Source of the DNA: Nocardia sp. CY41
GTDB taxonomy: Bacteria; Actinomycetota; Actinomycetes; Mycobacteriales; Mycobacteriaceae
Length of the DNA: 64,000 bases
Direction of reading: 5' to 3'
Assembly (NCBI RefSeq): GCF_009829325.1
Contig: NZ_VUOS01000005.1
Coordinates: 248,001 to 312,000 of the forward strand
This document shows positions 1-7,600 of this stretch, piece by piece. The notes under the pieces are model-generated. The model searched no databases, was not told where the DNA came from, and worked only from the letters and a program-made list of their open reading frames with translations. Positions within the stretch are counted from its first letter, which is position 1, and every line of letters begins with the position of its first letter. The position numbers and the translations under genes are program-made.

Positions 1-331
1 TGTAGCCGAGGGCGAACTCGAGGTTCTGGCCCTTCAGCGCGACGCGGTAGCCGACGCCGAAGATTTCCATCTTCTTCTCGTAGCCCTGGGTGACGCCGAC
101 GATCATGTTCGACACCAGCGTGCGGGTCAGGCCGTGCAGCGCGCGGCTGCGGCGCTCGTCATCCGGACGGGCGACCTCGAGCTGGCCGTCCTCGCCCTTG
201 GCGACGGTGATCGGCTCGGAGATGGTGAGCGACAGGGCGCCCTTGGGCCCCTTCACCGCGATGTCCTGCCCGTCGATGGTCACATCCACACCGGCCGGAA
301 CGGCGATGGGCTTCTTACCAATACGCGACAT
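1..331 (-). CDS. rplF: 50S ribosomal protein L6, partial (C-terminus beyond left edge)
   Basis: Large-subunit ribosomal protein that binds 23S rRNA near the sarcin-ricin loop. Reading leftward from the ATG at 331, the product begins [20 protein letters not shown], the typical L6 start, and continues through the first beta-barrel repeat ([10 protein letters not shown]) into [16 protein letters not shown]. About 110 codons of the usual ~180 are in the window. It follows rpsH by 13 bp, so the two are probably co-transcribed, as in other bacterial spc operons. Confidence 0.97.
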   Translation of the reverse strand, partial: MSRIGKKPIAVPAGVDVTIDGQDIAVKGPKGALSLTISEPITVAKGEDGQLEVARPDDERRSRALHGLTRTLVSNMIVGVTQGYEKKMEIFGVGYRVALKGQNLEFALGY

Positions 332-344
332 AGTCCCTGCTCCC

Positions 345-743
345 TTACCAGACGTAAGCGAGGACTTCGCCGCCCACGCCCTGCTTGGCCGCCTGCTTGT
401 CGGTGAGCAGACCGGAGGACGTGGAGATGATCGCCACGCCGAGGCCGCCGAGCACCTTGGGCAGGTTGGTGGATTTCGCGTACACGCGCAGACCGGGCTT
501 GGAGACACGGCGCACGCCTGCGAGGCTGCGCTCACGGCTCGGGCCGTACTTGAGGTCCACGACGAGGGTCTTGCCCACCTGCGCGTCCTCGGTCCGGTAG
601 TCGGCGATGTAACCCTCGCGCTTGAGAATCTCGGCGATATTCGCCTTGAGCTTCGAGTGCGGAGCCTTCACCTGATCGTGGTACGCCGAGTTGGCGTTGC
701 GCAGACGTGTCAGGAAGTCTGCGATCGGATCAGTCATGGTCAT
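345..743 (-). CDS. rpsH: 30S ribosomal protein S8
   Basis: Primary 16S rRNA-binding protein of the small-subunit platform and the classical translational autoregulator of spc operons. The 132-aa product starts [18 protein letters not shown] and ends [20 protein letters not shown]...VW, matching the usual length and both conserved ends. The ATG at 743 gives the same double start (MTMT) seen in mycobacterial S8; the ATG at 737 is the alternative. S8 normally follows rpsN directly. Here the nearest intact rpsN is 10.4 kb upstream and the main rplN-rplE block 12.6 kb upstream, so the gene begins its own transcription unit behind a promoter at 921-948. Confidence 0.97.
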   Translation of the reverse strand: MTMTDPIADFLTRLRNANSAYHDQVKAPHSKLKANIAEILKREGYIADYRTEDAQVGKTLVVDLKYGPSRERSLAGVRRVSKPGLRVYAKSTNLPKVLGGLGVAIISTSSGLLTDKQAAKQGVGGEVLAYVW

Positions 744-920
744 GGTTCGACCTAGACACCTTTCTCGCCGCGGTTCCCATACAGCGCTGACATGCGCATC
801 GGCATGCCCAGCGGTGGGCCTACGACAATTCGGATGGTCCGGCCGACCCTTGCCGACCGGAGGAGGTTCGATCACCCGGGCGCACGCATGCGGGCATGGA
901 GGTGCCCAGGCAACCGCTCT

Positions 921-948
921 AGTGTAGGCAAGAGGTTCACCGAGGCAA
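921..948 (-). promoter_or_regulatory. probable sigma-A-type promoter for rpsH-rplF
   Basis: On the minus strand a TTGCCT -35 box (943-948), a 16-bp spacer and a TACACT -10 box (921-926) lie about 180 bp before rpsH. The bases from the -10 box onward (907-926) are 19/20 identical to 14980-14999 at the predicted rplN promoter, which argues for a genuine ribosomal-protein promoter. The ~175-nt leader (744-920) contains no gene I can support and may carry S8 autoregulation. Confidence 0.6.
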
Positions 949-1026
949 AATCGGGGCCTGTGAGGTGCCCGCTGCACTGGACTCATGACCAGCGGAAACA
1001 GCCGGTGACCGGGCTAACATGGGCCT

Positions 1027-1680
1027 ATGTCGAGCTCAGGCGTCGAGCGACCCGACCTCCCGGAGTCCATGACCTGGGAGGAGCTCGAGCAGCTACCCGA
1101 GGAGATCGCCGGACAGATCGAACTGCGCAACGGGCGCGTCGTCTGGCGACAGCGGGGACCCGCCGAATATCAAGCGTTCACGTTCGCGCTGACCAGCGCA
1201 CTCAAGCGCTGCGCCCGCGATGGCATGGCCGAGCAGCCACAAAGCTGGTGGCGCGTCGACTTCGAAACCAACGTCTTCTTCGGCAAGACCGGCAAGTCGG
1301 ACTTCGCCACCCCCGACGTCCTCGTCTACCGCCGCCTCGATACCCCCTACCAGGACATCCGCGCCGATGACGTGCTGCTCGTCGGCCACATCAGTTCTCC
1401 GGCGAACATCGAAATCGATCCGCACGACGAGCAGCGACGCTACGCCGATGGGGGCATCCCCTGGTATTGGAAGGTGACGATCGCGCGCAAGAAGAGTGCC
1501 ATCGAGACGGTCCGCGCGTACGCCCTGGAAACCGGCCCCGGCGAACTCCCACCCGGCGTACGCCCGCTCTATCCGACGAACTACCTCCTGATCGGCGAAT
1601 GGTCGCCGAACGATTCCGACGCCATCACCATCGACTTCCCGTTCCCGATCCACATCCCCTGGTCCGAGTTGGAGTTCTGA
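1027..1680 (+). CDS. Uma2-family (DUF820) putative endonuclease-fold protein
   Basis: The 217-aa product has the layout of the Uma2/DUF820 family, a PD-(D/E)XK-like fold of unproven function common in actinobacteria. It opens with the MTWEELEQLPE helix. It then has LRNGRVVWRQ, the acidic ATPDVLVYRR motif (TPDxxV is the family hallmark) and the late RYADGGIPWYWKV segment. No clear ribosome-binding site precedes the ATG, so it may be translated leaderless. It is the first gene of the accessory segment outside rpsH and is transcribed divergently from it. The family call is good; a biological role is not claimed. Confidence 0.75.
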   Translation: MSSSGVERPDLPESMTWEELEQLPEEIAGQIELRNGRVVWRQRGPAEYQAFTFALTSALKRCARDGMAEQPQSWWRVDFETNVFFGKTGKSDFATPDVLVYRRLDTPYQDIRADDVLLVGHISSPANIEIDPHDEQRRYADGGIPWYWKVTIARKKSAIETVRAYALETGPGELPPGVRPLYPTNYLLIGEWSPNDSDAITIDFPFPIHIPWSELEF

Positions 1681-1711
1681 CACGCAGGCCGGTTGAGAAG
1701 CGAGAGCTGTG

Positions 1712-2037
1712 ATGCCCCACAGTCGATGGAAGACAGGTAGAGACCAGGGGCTGACCGAGCCCGAGGCCGTCAGCGAAGTGCGTCATAAAATCCGACTGGC
1801 CATGGAGCTCGCCGCCGCCTATACAACCGTCGCACGGAGCTCGGCCTCACCCAAGCCGAACTCGCCGACCGGGCGGGACTGACGCAGGCGAAGATCTCCC
1901 GGATCGAGGGATCCGACGCCGTCCCCACCCTTCCGCTACTGACAAAGCTGGCACGAGCCCTGGACGCTTCGCTGAACATCGCCATCGACGCCGACGACGC
2001 GCGCGTCAGTTTCACGCCGCACACCCGCGCGCCGTAG
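1712..2037 (+). pseudogene. XRE-type HTH antitoxin-like gene broken by a -1 frameshift
   Basis: The ATG at 1712 opens a frame ending MELAAAYTT... and then a stop. Moving to the next frame at about 1811-1821 restores a convincing HTH: LYNRRTELGLTQAELADRAG, then TQAKISRIEGS and a HigA-like tail ending at the TAG at 2035-2037. One missing C in the GCC run just before that point would explain the break. The HTH frame has no usable upstream start of its own. HigA/XRE antitoxins usually sit next to a RelE-like toxin, and none is visible here, so this looks like a decaying orphan. A sequencing error cannot be excluded. Confidence 0.7.
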
Positions 2038-2145
2038 CGCTCGTGCGCCCGGCCTCCGGCGTTCGTCCCTCCCACAGAGCCGAAATGAACCGCCCCCCAT
2101 ATGGCTCGCGACAACTTTCGCGCACACCTCTGCCACAGTGTGCAT

Positions 2146-2391
2146 ATGCCTCTCGAGCGAATCACGGTCCACGCTGATACCGCCGACTTGGCCGTCATCG
2201 AGGACGCGGCAATGCGGACGGGCGTCAGCAGTGCGGATATCCTTCGCGACGCTATCCATCTGGCCGCGATGCGGGTCCGCCGATCGCGGCCTCTACGCCT
2301 GAATCGTTTCGCCAGCGGCGATCCCACACTCGCCGCGCGCGTCGACGACATCCTCGCCGGTGACCTCAATGACAATCCGGACCGCCGATGA
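2146..2391 (+). CDS. ribbon-helix-helix (CopG-like) antitoxin candidate
   Basis: An 81-aa protein starting MPLERITVHADTADLAVIED, a beta-strand followed by a helix as in RHH/CopG DNA-binding antitoxins, then TGVSSADILRDAIHLAAMRV. The start at 2146 puts the strand at the N-terminus as expected; a longer version from 2101 is possible but adds unrelated residues. RHH antitoxins usually precede a PIN or RelE toxin with an ATGA overlap. An ATGA does occur at 2388, but the 44-codon frame it opens runs into an inverted repeat and resembles no toxin, so the partner seems lost. Confidence 0.55.
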   Translation: MPLERITVHADTADLAVIEDAAMRTGVSSADILRDAIHLAAMRVRRSRPLRLNRFASGDPTLAARVDDILAGDLNDNPDRR

Positions 2392-2401
2392 CACGCGGCG
2401 T

Positions 2402-2464
2402 CCGCGAGTGGCACACCACCGCGCCATCGGCCGAGCAACCCTCTCGGTGGTGTGCCACTCGCGG
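2402..2464. repeat. inverted-repeat element, copy 1 (19-bp arms)
   Basis: Arms 2402-2420 and 2446-2464 are perfect inverted complements (core CGCGAGTGGCACACCACC) around a 25-nt spacer. A diverged relative lies at 5478-5542. It directly follows the RHH gene and could act as a terminator, but the existence of a second copy suggests a small dispersed element. Confidence 0.7.
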
Positions 2465-2489
2465 CCCTCTCGCGATGAGGCGAACGTCT

Positions 2490-2699
2490 TCACGGTTGTA
2501 AGTAGAGGCGCTCGCACGGTAGACGTGGCAGTCCGGTGGTATCGCCGGGGACGACGGTGAGGTCGGTGGCGGGGCGCACGGTGCGCCATTCCTGGATGAA
2601 GCGCATGGCTGCGGTGTGGCAGGCGGCGAAGTCCAGAATTATTCCGTCGAGCAAGACGCGCAGGTGGACGTCGGGCTCCTCCGGGCGCGGGGTGGTCAC
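2490..2699 (-). CDS. hypothetical protein (third gene of a three-gene operon)
   Basis: A 69-aa product from a GTG at 2699, beginning MTTPRPEEPDVHLRVLLDGI and ending with ERLYLQP. The start codon overlaps the stop of the upstream gene as GTGA (2696-2699), a normal translational-coupling arrangement, which is the main evidence that it is real. It has no recognisable family, signal peptide or membrane segment. Confidence 0.5.
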   Translation of the reverse strand: MTTPRPEEPDVHLRVLLDGIILDFAACHTAAMRFIQEWRTVRPATDLTVVPGDTTGLPRLPCERLYLQP

Positions 2700-3229
2700 G
2701 GCGCCGGGTCGCACGGTTCGGCGGCCGATGACGCTGGCTGCGCGGTGCGCGGAATCCGCAATCGCACCTGCCCGGCGGCCACGGCTTCGACTATGGCGTT
2801 GAACCCGTCCCAATGCCGCACATGGTGGAGCACCTGGTCCTCGGTGATTCCGCCGGGTTGCCGTTCCTCTCGGCGGCAGCGCACGAAATCCGCGGTGAGC
2901 AGGCTGACCATCTCGCCGTAGGAGTAATGCATCTCCTCGGCGTCCGCAGCAGGCCGGTGACCCGCCGTTTCGAGCAGGTCTTCCACATATCGGTCGATGG
3001 CCCAGATATGCAGGTCCATCAAGTAGGCCAACCGCTGGCTCATCGGACGGCCGGGCTTGCGGGTCTCGTAATGCCGAACCCACACGCCGAGCAGCCCCAC
3101 GGCCGACACCATCAGCGCGTCCGCCGGCTCGATGCGGGCGTTGAAGATGTCGAAAAATGCGCGGGTGCCCGGCAGGCGCGGAGCACGAACCTGGTTGGCG
3201 CTCAACGGACTTCGGGCATCGGTTGTCAC
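2696..3229 (-). CDS. hypothetical protein (second gene of a three-gene operon)
   Basis: A 177-aa soluble protein, MTTDARSPLSANQVRAPRLP at the N-terminus, with a helical middle (AYLMDLHIWAIDRYVEDLLE) and a proline/alanine-rich tail. Its ATG overlaps the stop of the preceding gene by four bases (3226-3229) and its own stop overlaps the next start, so the three genes form one coupled unit. I do not recognise the family. The operon lies divergent from an XRE/DUF5753 regulator, a common context for poorly characterised actinobacterial hypothetical proteins. Confidence 0.6.
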   Translation of the reverse strand: MTTDARSPLSANQVRAPRLPGTRAFFDIFNARIEPADALMVSAVGLLGVWVRHYETRKPGRPMSQRLAYLMDLHIWAIDRYVEDLLETAGHRPAADAEEMHYSYGEMVSLLTADFVRCRREERQPGGITEDQVLHHVRHWDGFNAIVEAVAAGQVRLRIPRTAQPASSAAEPCDPAP

Positions 3230-3660
3230 CTAACTCCCCTGGCCGGGGTGAAAACTCCGGAGATGCCGAGCGCGGACAGGTTGATCGCTCGCGGCGGAAG
3301 GAATCGGCTGATCGCCGCGACCACCACCATCGCCGAGGGCCGGAAACCGTCCCGAGGCGGCTCTACCCAATGCCGAACCGCAGGAGGCCGGTCGGCCGGC
3401 GACGGCAACGCGATCACCCGGCCGTGGGCGTAAACCGTGACACCCGCCCGATACAACTGGGCGAACGCAGCGGTCGAGTCCGGAAGATCGGGACGCACGA
3501 GAAAGACCCAGCAGCCCGACCTCGGGTAGGACACGATCGGTCCGGTAGCGCTTCCCCGCCGCCGCAGTTCCTCGCGGACCTCGTGGCCGAGATACGCCGC
3601 CATCCCCAATCCCCACACGCTCCCAGCCGGGACCGTGATGCGTCCGGTGTGCGGGTCCAC
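3226..3660 (-). CDS. hypothetical protein (first gene of a three-gene operon)
   Basis: A 144-aa product from a GTG at 3660. Its core reads PAGSVWGLGMAAYLGHEVRE, then SYPRSGCWVFLVRPDLPD and VTVYAHGRVIALPSP. The last two segments recall short actinobacterial proteins loosely related to bifunctional primase/polymerase N-domains, but that resemblance is weak. There is no clear ribosome-binding site at 3660. The operon reads away from the XRE/DUF5753 gene across 323 bp (3661-3983) that contain no supported gene and presumably both promoters. Confidence 0.55.
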   Translation of the reverse strand: MDPHTGRITVPAGSVWGLGMAAYLGHEVREELRRRGSATGPIVSYPRSGCWVFLVRPDLPDSTAAFAQLYRAGVTVYAHGRVIALPSPADRPPAVRHWVEPPRDGFRPSAMVVVAAISRFLPPRAINLSALGISGVFTPARGVR

Positions 3661-3983
3661 GCCAGCGGCGAGTCCGCCGATACGGCGGTAGAACGCGCAC
3701 CTGGTGGTGGGGTGTCTCGAAAGGAGCCTTCTTGCATGGTGTTCCCCTGCCGTCGAATGAGTCTGAAGTGCGCCTATCGCGGATCGCTCGCCGCTTCCGA
3801 ACCGACAAAGCCCTGTTCAGCGGCCCGGCGCAGGCACAGCACACCAGCCGGGCACGGCCCACTTCGACCTGATTCGCGTATTCCCGACAACTTCACCGAA
3901 AGCCCTGGAGGGCATCGAACTTCGGTGTATCAATGGATGCAGTTCAGACCGTGTGCTGGATTCATTCACCTGGGGGAAAGCCG

Positions 3984-4883
3984 ATGACCGAAGTCGAGTC
4001 GCCGACGCTGCTGCGCCGCCAGCTCGGCAGATTCCTGCGCGAGGCGCGTGAGGGCTGCGGCCTGACGATCGCCATCGCCGCGAAGGAAGTCCAACTCAGC
4101 TTCAACGGGTTACAACGCCTGGAAACCGGACGAGCGGTGAAACCACGCCGCCAGGACGTGCGCGAACTGTGCATGCTCTACGAGGTGAACGCCGAGCAGA
4201 CCGAACAGGCGGTGGGACTGGCGTCGCGCGCGGCCACGGCGCGAGACGAGGACGGCATCACGCCGCTCGGCGGACTGTTCTCGGATGCTTTCAACATGTA
4301 CGTCGGGATGGAGCGGTCGGCGCGGCGGCTTACGTCTTACGAAGTCCAAGTGCCCGGACTGCTGCAAACCGCTGACTACGCTCGCGCCTTGATCGGCGCG
4401 TTCCTGCACGATGGTTCCGCCGAAGAAATCGAACAACGCGTGCGGATTCGCCTCAACAGGCAGGTGGCCGTCACCCGGAAGACCTGCCCGGTGGACCTTC
4501 ACGTGCTGCTGGACGAAGCAGCGCTGTATCGGATGGTCGGCGGACCGAAAGTGATGGCCGCCCAGCATCGCTACCTGGCTGATGTCAGCACTCGACCGAA
4601 CGTCACACTGCGCATCCACCCGTACTCGGCCGGATACACGCGCGGCATCTTGCACGGTTCTTTCGTTCTCTTGGACTTCGGCACCAACAGCAAGGGATTG
4701 CCCAGCGAACCGCCAGTCGTCTACCTCGACGGCGGGATGAGCAGCGATCTCTATCTCGAAAGGCCCGAAATAGTGCGGCGTTACACTGAGATGGCCGAAG
4801 CCATCCGCCAGACGGCGTTGGACGAGAAGACCTCGCGAGACCTGCTCCGCCGGGTAGCAAGGAGTTATGACGGTGACCGCTGA
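3984..4883 (+). CDS. XRE-family HTH regulator with DUF5753 domain
   Basis: A 299-aa regulator of the BldB/WhiJ-associated type abundant in Streptomyces and Nocardia. Residues ~10-70 form the XRE helix-turn-helix (LGRFLREAREGCGLTIAIAA, then NGLQRLETG). Residues ~95-290 are the DUF5753 sensor domain (SYEVQVPGLLQTADYARAL, RLNRQ, LDEAALYRMVGGP, ending VRRYTEMAEAIRQTALD). The ATG at 3984 is preceded by a GGGGGAAAG site. Its 3' end overlaps the DUF397 start by 17 bp. In this family the XRE and DUF397 proteins act as a pair, the small partner modulating the regulator. Targets cannot be read from sequence. Confidence 0.9.
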   Translation: MTEVESPTLLRRQLGRFLREAREGCGLTIAIAAKEVQLSFNGLQRLETGRAVKPRRQDVRELCMLYEVNAEQTEQAVGLASRAATARDEDGITPLGGLFSDAFNMYVGMERSARRLTSYEVQVPGLLQTADYARALIGAFLHDGSAEEIEQRVRIRLNRQVAVTRKTCPVDLHVLLDEAALYRMVGGPKVMAAQHRYLADVSTRPNVTLRIHPYSAGYTRGILHGSFVLLDFGTNSKGLPSEPPVVYLDGGMSSDLYLERPEIVRRYTEMAEAIRQTALDEKTSRDLLRRVARSYDGDR

Positions 4884-5079
4884 CCTAGCCGGAGCCCACT
4901 GGTTCAAGAGCAGCTACAGCGCCTCCAACGGCCAATGCGTAGAGATCGCCCACCTGAACAACGGCACAGTCGGCATGCGCGACTCCAAGAACCCGACCGG
5001 CCCATCCTTGACCTTCGCCCCCGCCGCATGGGACACCTTCCTGTCCGCAACCAAAAATGGCGAATTCACCCACAGCTGA
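4867..5079 (+). CDS. DUF397 protein, copy 1
   Basis: A 70-aa DUF397 protein with the family hallmarks W-FKSSYS, NGQCVEIA, the VGMRDSKNP turn and the terminal W-TFLSATKNGEF. DUF397 proteins are partners of XRE/DUF5753 regulators. The start lies inside the regulator's last codons, with a GCAAGGAG ribosome-binding site, so the two are coupled. Copy 2 lies 323 bp downstream and differs at a small number of residues. Confidence 0.9.
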   Translation: MTVTADLAGAHWFKSSYSASNGQCVEIAHLNNGTVGMRDSKNPTGPSLTFAPAAWDTFLSATKNGEFTHS

Positions 5080-5087
5080 GAACTTTC

Positions 5088-5115
5088 GAGCCCGGCCGCC
5101 CCCGCGGCCGGGCTC
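5088..5115 (+). terminator. GC-rich hairpin after DUF397 copy 1
   Basis: Perfect 12-bp stem (GAGCCCGGCCGC / GCGGCCGGGCTC) with a four-C loop, just after the stop. The matching hairpin after copy 2 (from 5411) is degraded. There is no U-tract, so termination is only likely. Confidence 0.5.
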
Positions 5116-5146
5116 AAACCTCCCGGCCCCACCAACTCTCCCGGCC

Positions 5147-5441
5147 GAGAAGACTACGCGCGACCTGCTCCGCCGGGCAGCAAGGAGCTATGACGGTGAT
5201 CGTTGACCTATCCGGAGCGCGCTGGTTCAAGAGTAGCTTCAGCGAATCCAACGGCCAATGCGTAGAGATCGCCCACCTGAACAACGGCACAGTCGGCATG
5301 CGCGACTCCAAAAACCCGACCGGCCCCACCCTGACCTTCACCCCCACCGCCTGGGACACCTTCCTGTCCGCAACCAAACACGGCGAATTCACCCACAGCT
5401 GAACCCCTTCGAGCCGGACCGCACCCCCGCCGCCGGGCTCG
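5147..5441. repeat. tandem duplication unit 2 (XRE 3' remnant + DUF397 + degraded hairpin)
   Basis: Second copy of 4824-5115. Its first ~40 bp are a non-functional relic of the XRE 3' end, retained only because it carries the DUF397 ribosome-binding site. Confidence 0.85.
5190..5402 (+). CDS. DUF397 protein, copy 2
   Basis: A 70-aa paralogue of the upstream DUF397 protein with the same hallmarks (W-FKSSFS, NGQCVEIAHLNNGTVGMRDS, W-TFLSATKHGEF). It has its own GCAAGGAG site inherited with the duplicated 3' end of the XRE gene. Differences cluster in the first 20 residues (TVIVDLSGARWFKSSFSES against TVTADLAGAHWFKSSYSAS) and around SLTFAPAA/TLTFTPTA. Whether both copies still bind the same regulator is unknown. 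Confidence 0.88.
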   Translation: MTVIVDLSGARWFKSSFSESNGQCVEIAHLNNGTVGMRDSKNPTGPTLTFTPTAWDTFLSATKHGEFTHS

Positions 5442-5477
5442 ACACTTCCCACCCCGCCGACTCCACCCGGCCGCCGC

Positions 5478-5542
5478 CCGCGAGTGGCACATGGCTGCGG
5501 CAAAACGCGAGTAGACCTCTCGGTGGTGTACCACTCACGGGA
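5478..5542. repeat. inverted-repeat element, copy 2 (diverged)
   Basis: CCCGCGAGTGGCACA and TGTACCACTCACGGG form an imperfect hairpin whose mismatches are G:U-type. The spacer ends in CCTCTCGGTGGTGT like copy 1 at 2402-2464. The stretch 5442-5603 otherwise shows no gene. Confidence 0.55.
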
Positions 5543-5603
5543 TCTTCGCACGCATGCAGGGAGGGACAGTCCGCCCGAGGAGCAGGTTCAGGACCGACGG
5601 AAT

Positions 5604-5948
5604 TCACCGAACCAACGACACATCTGTGATTCGGATGGGGTACACCTCTACGGTCAAATCACCCGACAGATCGACTCCACTGGTAGTTATGTTGATTACC
5701 CCGCTGCCTTCGACCGCGATGCGGTTCACTTGTTCCCGAAAAATATCCACCAGGACCGTCGAGTCCTGATACCACCGCACCCGCGCGGATCGCGCTATTA
5801 CATCGTACGATAGTTCCAGTTTGTTCCGATCGTCGGAATAGATATTCACCACAAAAGAGGCAGTAGCCCCAGGGATGGCGACACGTTCGGCCCCGAACAC
5901 CTCCAAGAACTCCGACTCTTCCGGCTCTACGAACTCGTAGTCGGCCAT
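5604..5948 (-). CDS. putative immunity protein of the WXG100 toxin cassette
   Basis: A 114-aa acidic, beta-rich soluble protein (MADYEFVEPEESEFLEVFGA at the N-terminus, later VVNIYSDDRNKLELSYDVIA). It directly follows the large toxin-like gene, whose last codons contain its GGAGGAG ribosome-binding site. A small acidic protein immediately after a polymorphic toxin is the classic immunity-gene position. Base composition here is visibly lower in GC than in the neighbours, as expected for an exchangeable toxin/immunity pair. I do not recognise the family, so immunity is inferred from context. Confidence 0.6.
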   Translation of the reverse strand: MADYEFVEPEESEFLEVFGAERVAIPGATASFVVNIYSDDRNKLELSYDVIARSARVRWYQDSTVLVDIFREQVNRIAVEGSGVINITTSGVDLSGDLTVEVYPIRITDVSLVR

Positions 5949-7289
5949 CTACGCTCCTCCACCCTTCGGAATCACAGTTGTCAAGCGTAGGCCTTCCGGC
6001 GTCACTTGCCATGTTGTTTCAAACTTCAGAATACCGTTCGGACCGACGAACAGCGACTCTCGCACTTGAAAGTCCCCATAATCATTCGAAAAGGTTCGAG
6101 CGATATTACTGTCGGTACGGACGACTTCGTCGAAATGGCTATTGAGAAGATCTCTTCCAGCCTGGTTGTCGAAAATACCCACACGGTTCAGCTGTGAGAG
6201 ATTTTGCAACGATCTAGGCGAGTTGTGCGCATCTTCTGCCGCCCTACCGAAGAGATACTCGTACTTCTTCTCGTCCACGATCGCCCTGGACGGTGCTTGT
6301 GGACCACGAGCTGCGTCACCAGTGCGTTTCCCGCGCAGTCGATCACGTAGATCGGTGACGACTTTCCTGGCCTTGACGGCGGCGTCCTTCGCCTCCTGGC
6401 GGATCCCCGCGATCTGAAGTGCCTTGCGGGCTCGCCAGGCGATGATGCCGTCTTTGATCTTCCCGGCCCATCTCCGCACCGTGTCCAGAGCCTTGGCGGC
6501 GGTGACCGCTCCCGCTCCGAAGCTGATCAGCGAAAGGCCGATGGTGATCGCGGCGTCGATGGCGAGGTCACTGGCGAGCGACTTCAGGAAGCCCTCGATC
6601 TCGGTACGGAGTTCCGTCAGCGCGTCCTTGTATGCGAGGCAGGATTGGCTGATCTGCGTGCAGGCGGTCAGCAGTTGGTCGATCGAGTTCGCGAGGGATT
6701 CGAGGTCGTCGCGGATGTAGCCCGCGTCATCGGCGGTGACGCTGTCGAACAGGCTCGCCGCGATCGTGATCTTGTCGCGGGCGTTCGTATTCTGGTAGAT
6801 CGTGCCGAGGCGGTCCCAGGCATCGGCTGCCTTGGCGAGTTTTCCGGTGTCGCCGTCGGGAACGGGTATGCCGATGTGGCTGATGATATTGATGCCCTTG
6901 TCCACGATGCCCTGGCCAGGGCCGCCCGCGGAGGCCGGGACCGAAAAGGGCCCGAAAACCGGCATGCCCGGGTCCGTGGGCCGGTCCGGTTGCGGCGCGC
7001 CCTTCACGGTCGCATCGGCTTGGGCATGGGTGAAACCGATGTCGTTGAGGGCGCTGCCATATGCGTACAGCGTGGAGTGGACATCCTGGAAGAAGCCCAC
7101 GGCCTCGTAGGCCGACGTGTTGTACGAGCGCGCCCACTCCTGGCCGTTCTCGTCCACGCCGGCCATCGATCCGCATTCGGACAGCTCCGCGAAGATGTAC
7201 AGAAAACTGTCGCGAAGCGCTGATGCGGCGTCGAAGCAGTTGGCAGCCGCTTGGTAATAGGCCTTCGGATCGACCGCGAGGGCCGTCAT
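5949..7289 (-). CDS. polymorphic toxin-like protein of an ESX/WXG100 cassette
   Basis: A 446-aa protein. The first ~100 residues form a helical, secretion-type N-terminus (PKAYYQAAANCFDAASALRD...). A proline/glycine linker follows near 105-135. The middle is helical with a hydrophobic stretch near 245-270 (AAITIGLSLISFGAGAV). The C-terminal domain begins about residue 335: KKYEYLFGRAAEDAHN, then SLQNLSQLNRVGIFDN and KFETTWQV near the end. The layout (N-terminal carrier, variable C-terminal domain, adjacent small gene) matches polymorphic toxins. I recall similar C-terminal domains at the ends of other bacterial toxins, possibly RNases, but the activity is unproven. The ATG overlaps the upstream WXG100 stop by four bases. 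Confidence 0.7.
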   Translation of the reverse strand: MTALAVDPKAYYQAAANCFDAASALRDSFLYIFAELSECGSMAGVDENGQEWARSYNTSAYEAVGFFQDVHSTLYAYGSALNDIGFTHAQADATVKGAPQPDRPTDPGMPVFGPFSVPASAGGPGQGIVDKGINIISHIGIPVPDGDTGKLAKAADAWDRLGTIYQNTNARDKITIAASLFDSVTADDAGYIRDDLESLANSIDQLLTACTQISQSCLAYKDALTELRTEIEGFLKSLASDLAIDAAITIGLSLISFGAGAVTAAKALDTVRRWAGKIKDGIIAWRARKALQIAGIRQEAKDAAVKARKVVTDLRDRLRGKRTGDAARGPQAPSRAIVDEKKYEYLFGRAAEDAHNSPRSLQNLSQLNRVGIFDNQAGRDLLNSHFDEVVRTDSNIARTFSNDYGDFQVRESLFVGPNGILKFETTWQVTPEGLRLTTVIPKGGGA

Positions 7290-7585
7290 ATGCCGAGGAT
7301 CCTCGGGCCCTCGGCAACCGCGCCGGTATAGCCCTCATGAGCGAGCTTCACCGCCTCCTCCAAAGCTGTGAGCCCTTCTCGGATTTCCGTAGCACCCGCC
7401 AGCCATTCATCATGCGCCTCGCGGTAGGCCGCAATCGCGCCACCCGATGACGCGGCATCGACCTCCTTGGCTTTCTGATCGATCGCGGCCAGCTGATCGG
7501 ACAGCAGCCCGGCGAAGCCGCGGATGCGTGCAGCCAAGTTGTCGAGCTTGGTGAGGTCCACCGAGAAGGCCTGAGCGTCGGACAT
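7286..7585 (-). CDS. WXG100-family (ESAT-6-like) small helical protein
   Basis: A 99-aa protein, almost entirely helical (DLTKLDNLAARIRGFAGLLS... to ...ALEEAVKLAHEGYTGAV), with a central WLAG turn in the position of the WXG motif. Such proteins form helical hairpins and act as ESX/type VII secretion partners. It lies between another WXG100-type gene and the toxin-like gene, overlapping the latter as ATGA. It probably chaperones or co-secretes that protein. No ESX secretion machinery is encoded in the window. Confidence 0.75.
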   Translation of the reverse strand: MSDAQAFSVDLTKLDNLAARIRGFAGLLSDQLAAIDQKAKEVDAASSGGAIAAYREAHDEWLAGATEIREGLTALEEAVKLAHEGYTGAVAEGPRILGI

Positions 7586-7600
7586 GAAGTGTCCCGCCTG

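Larger units (their letters stand above)
4824..5115. repeat. tandem duplication unit 1 (XRE 3' end + DUF397 + hairpin)
   Basis: This segment recurs at 5147-5441 with a period of 323 bp. The copied part includes the last codons of the XRE gene (GAGAAGA... to the stop), the whole DUF397 gene and the downstream GC-rich hairpin, so the event was a short tandem duplication rather than acquisition of a second gene. Confidence 0.85.

Noticed and set aside
2389..2521. Possible toxin gene starting in the ATGA after the RHH antitoxin
   Set aside because: The 44-codon frame from 2388 is formed by the inverted repeat and has no PIN, RelE or other toxin feature.
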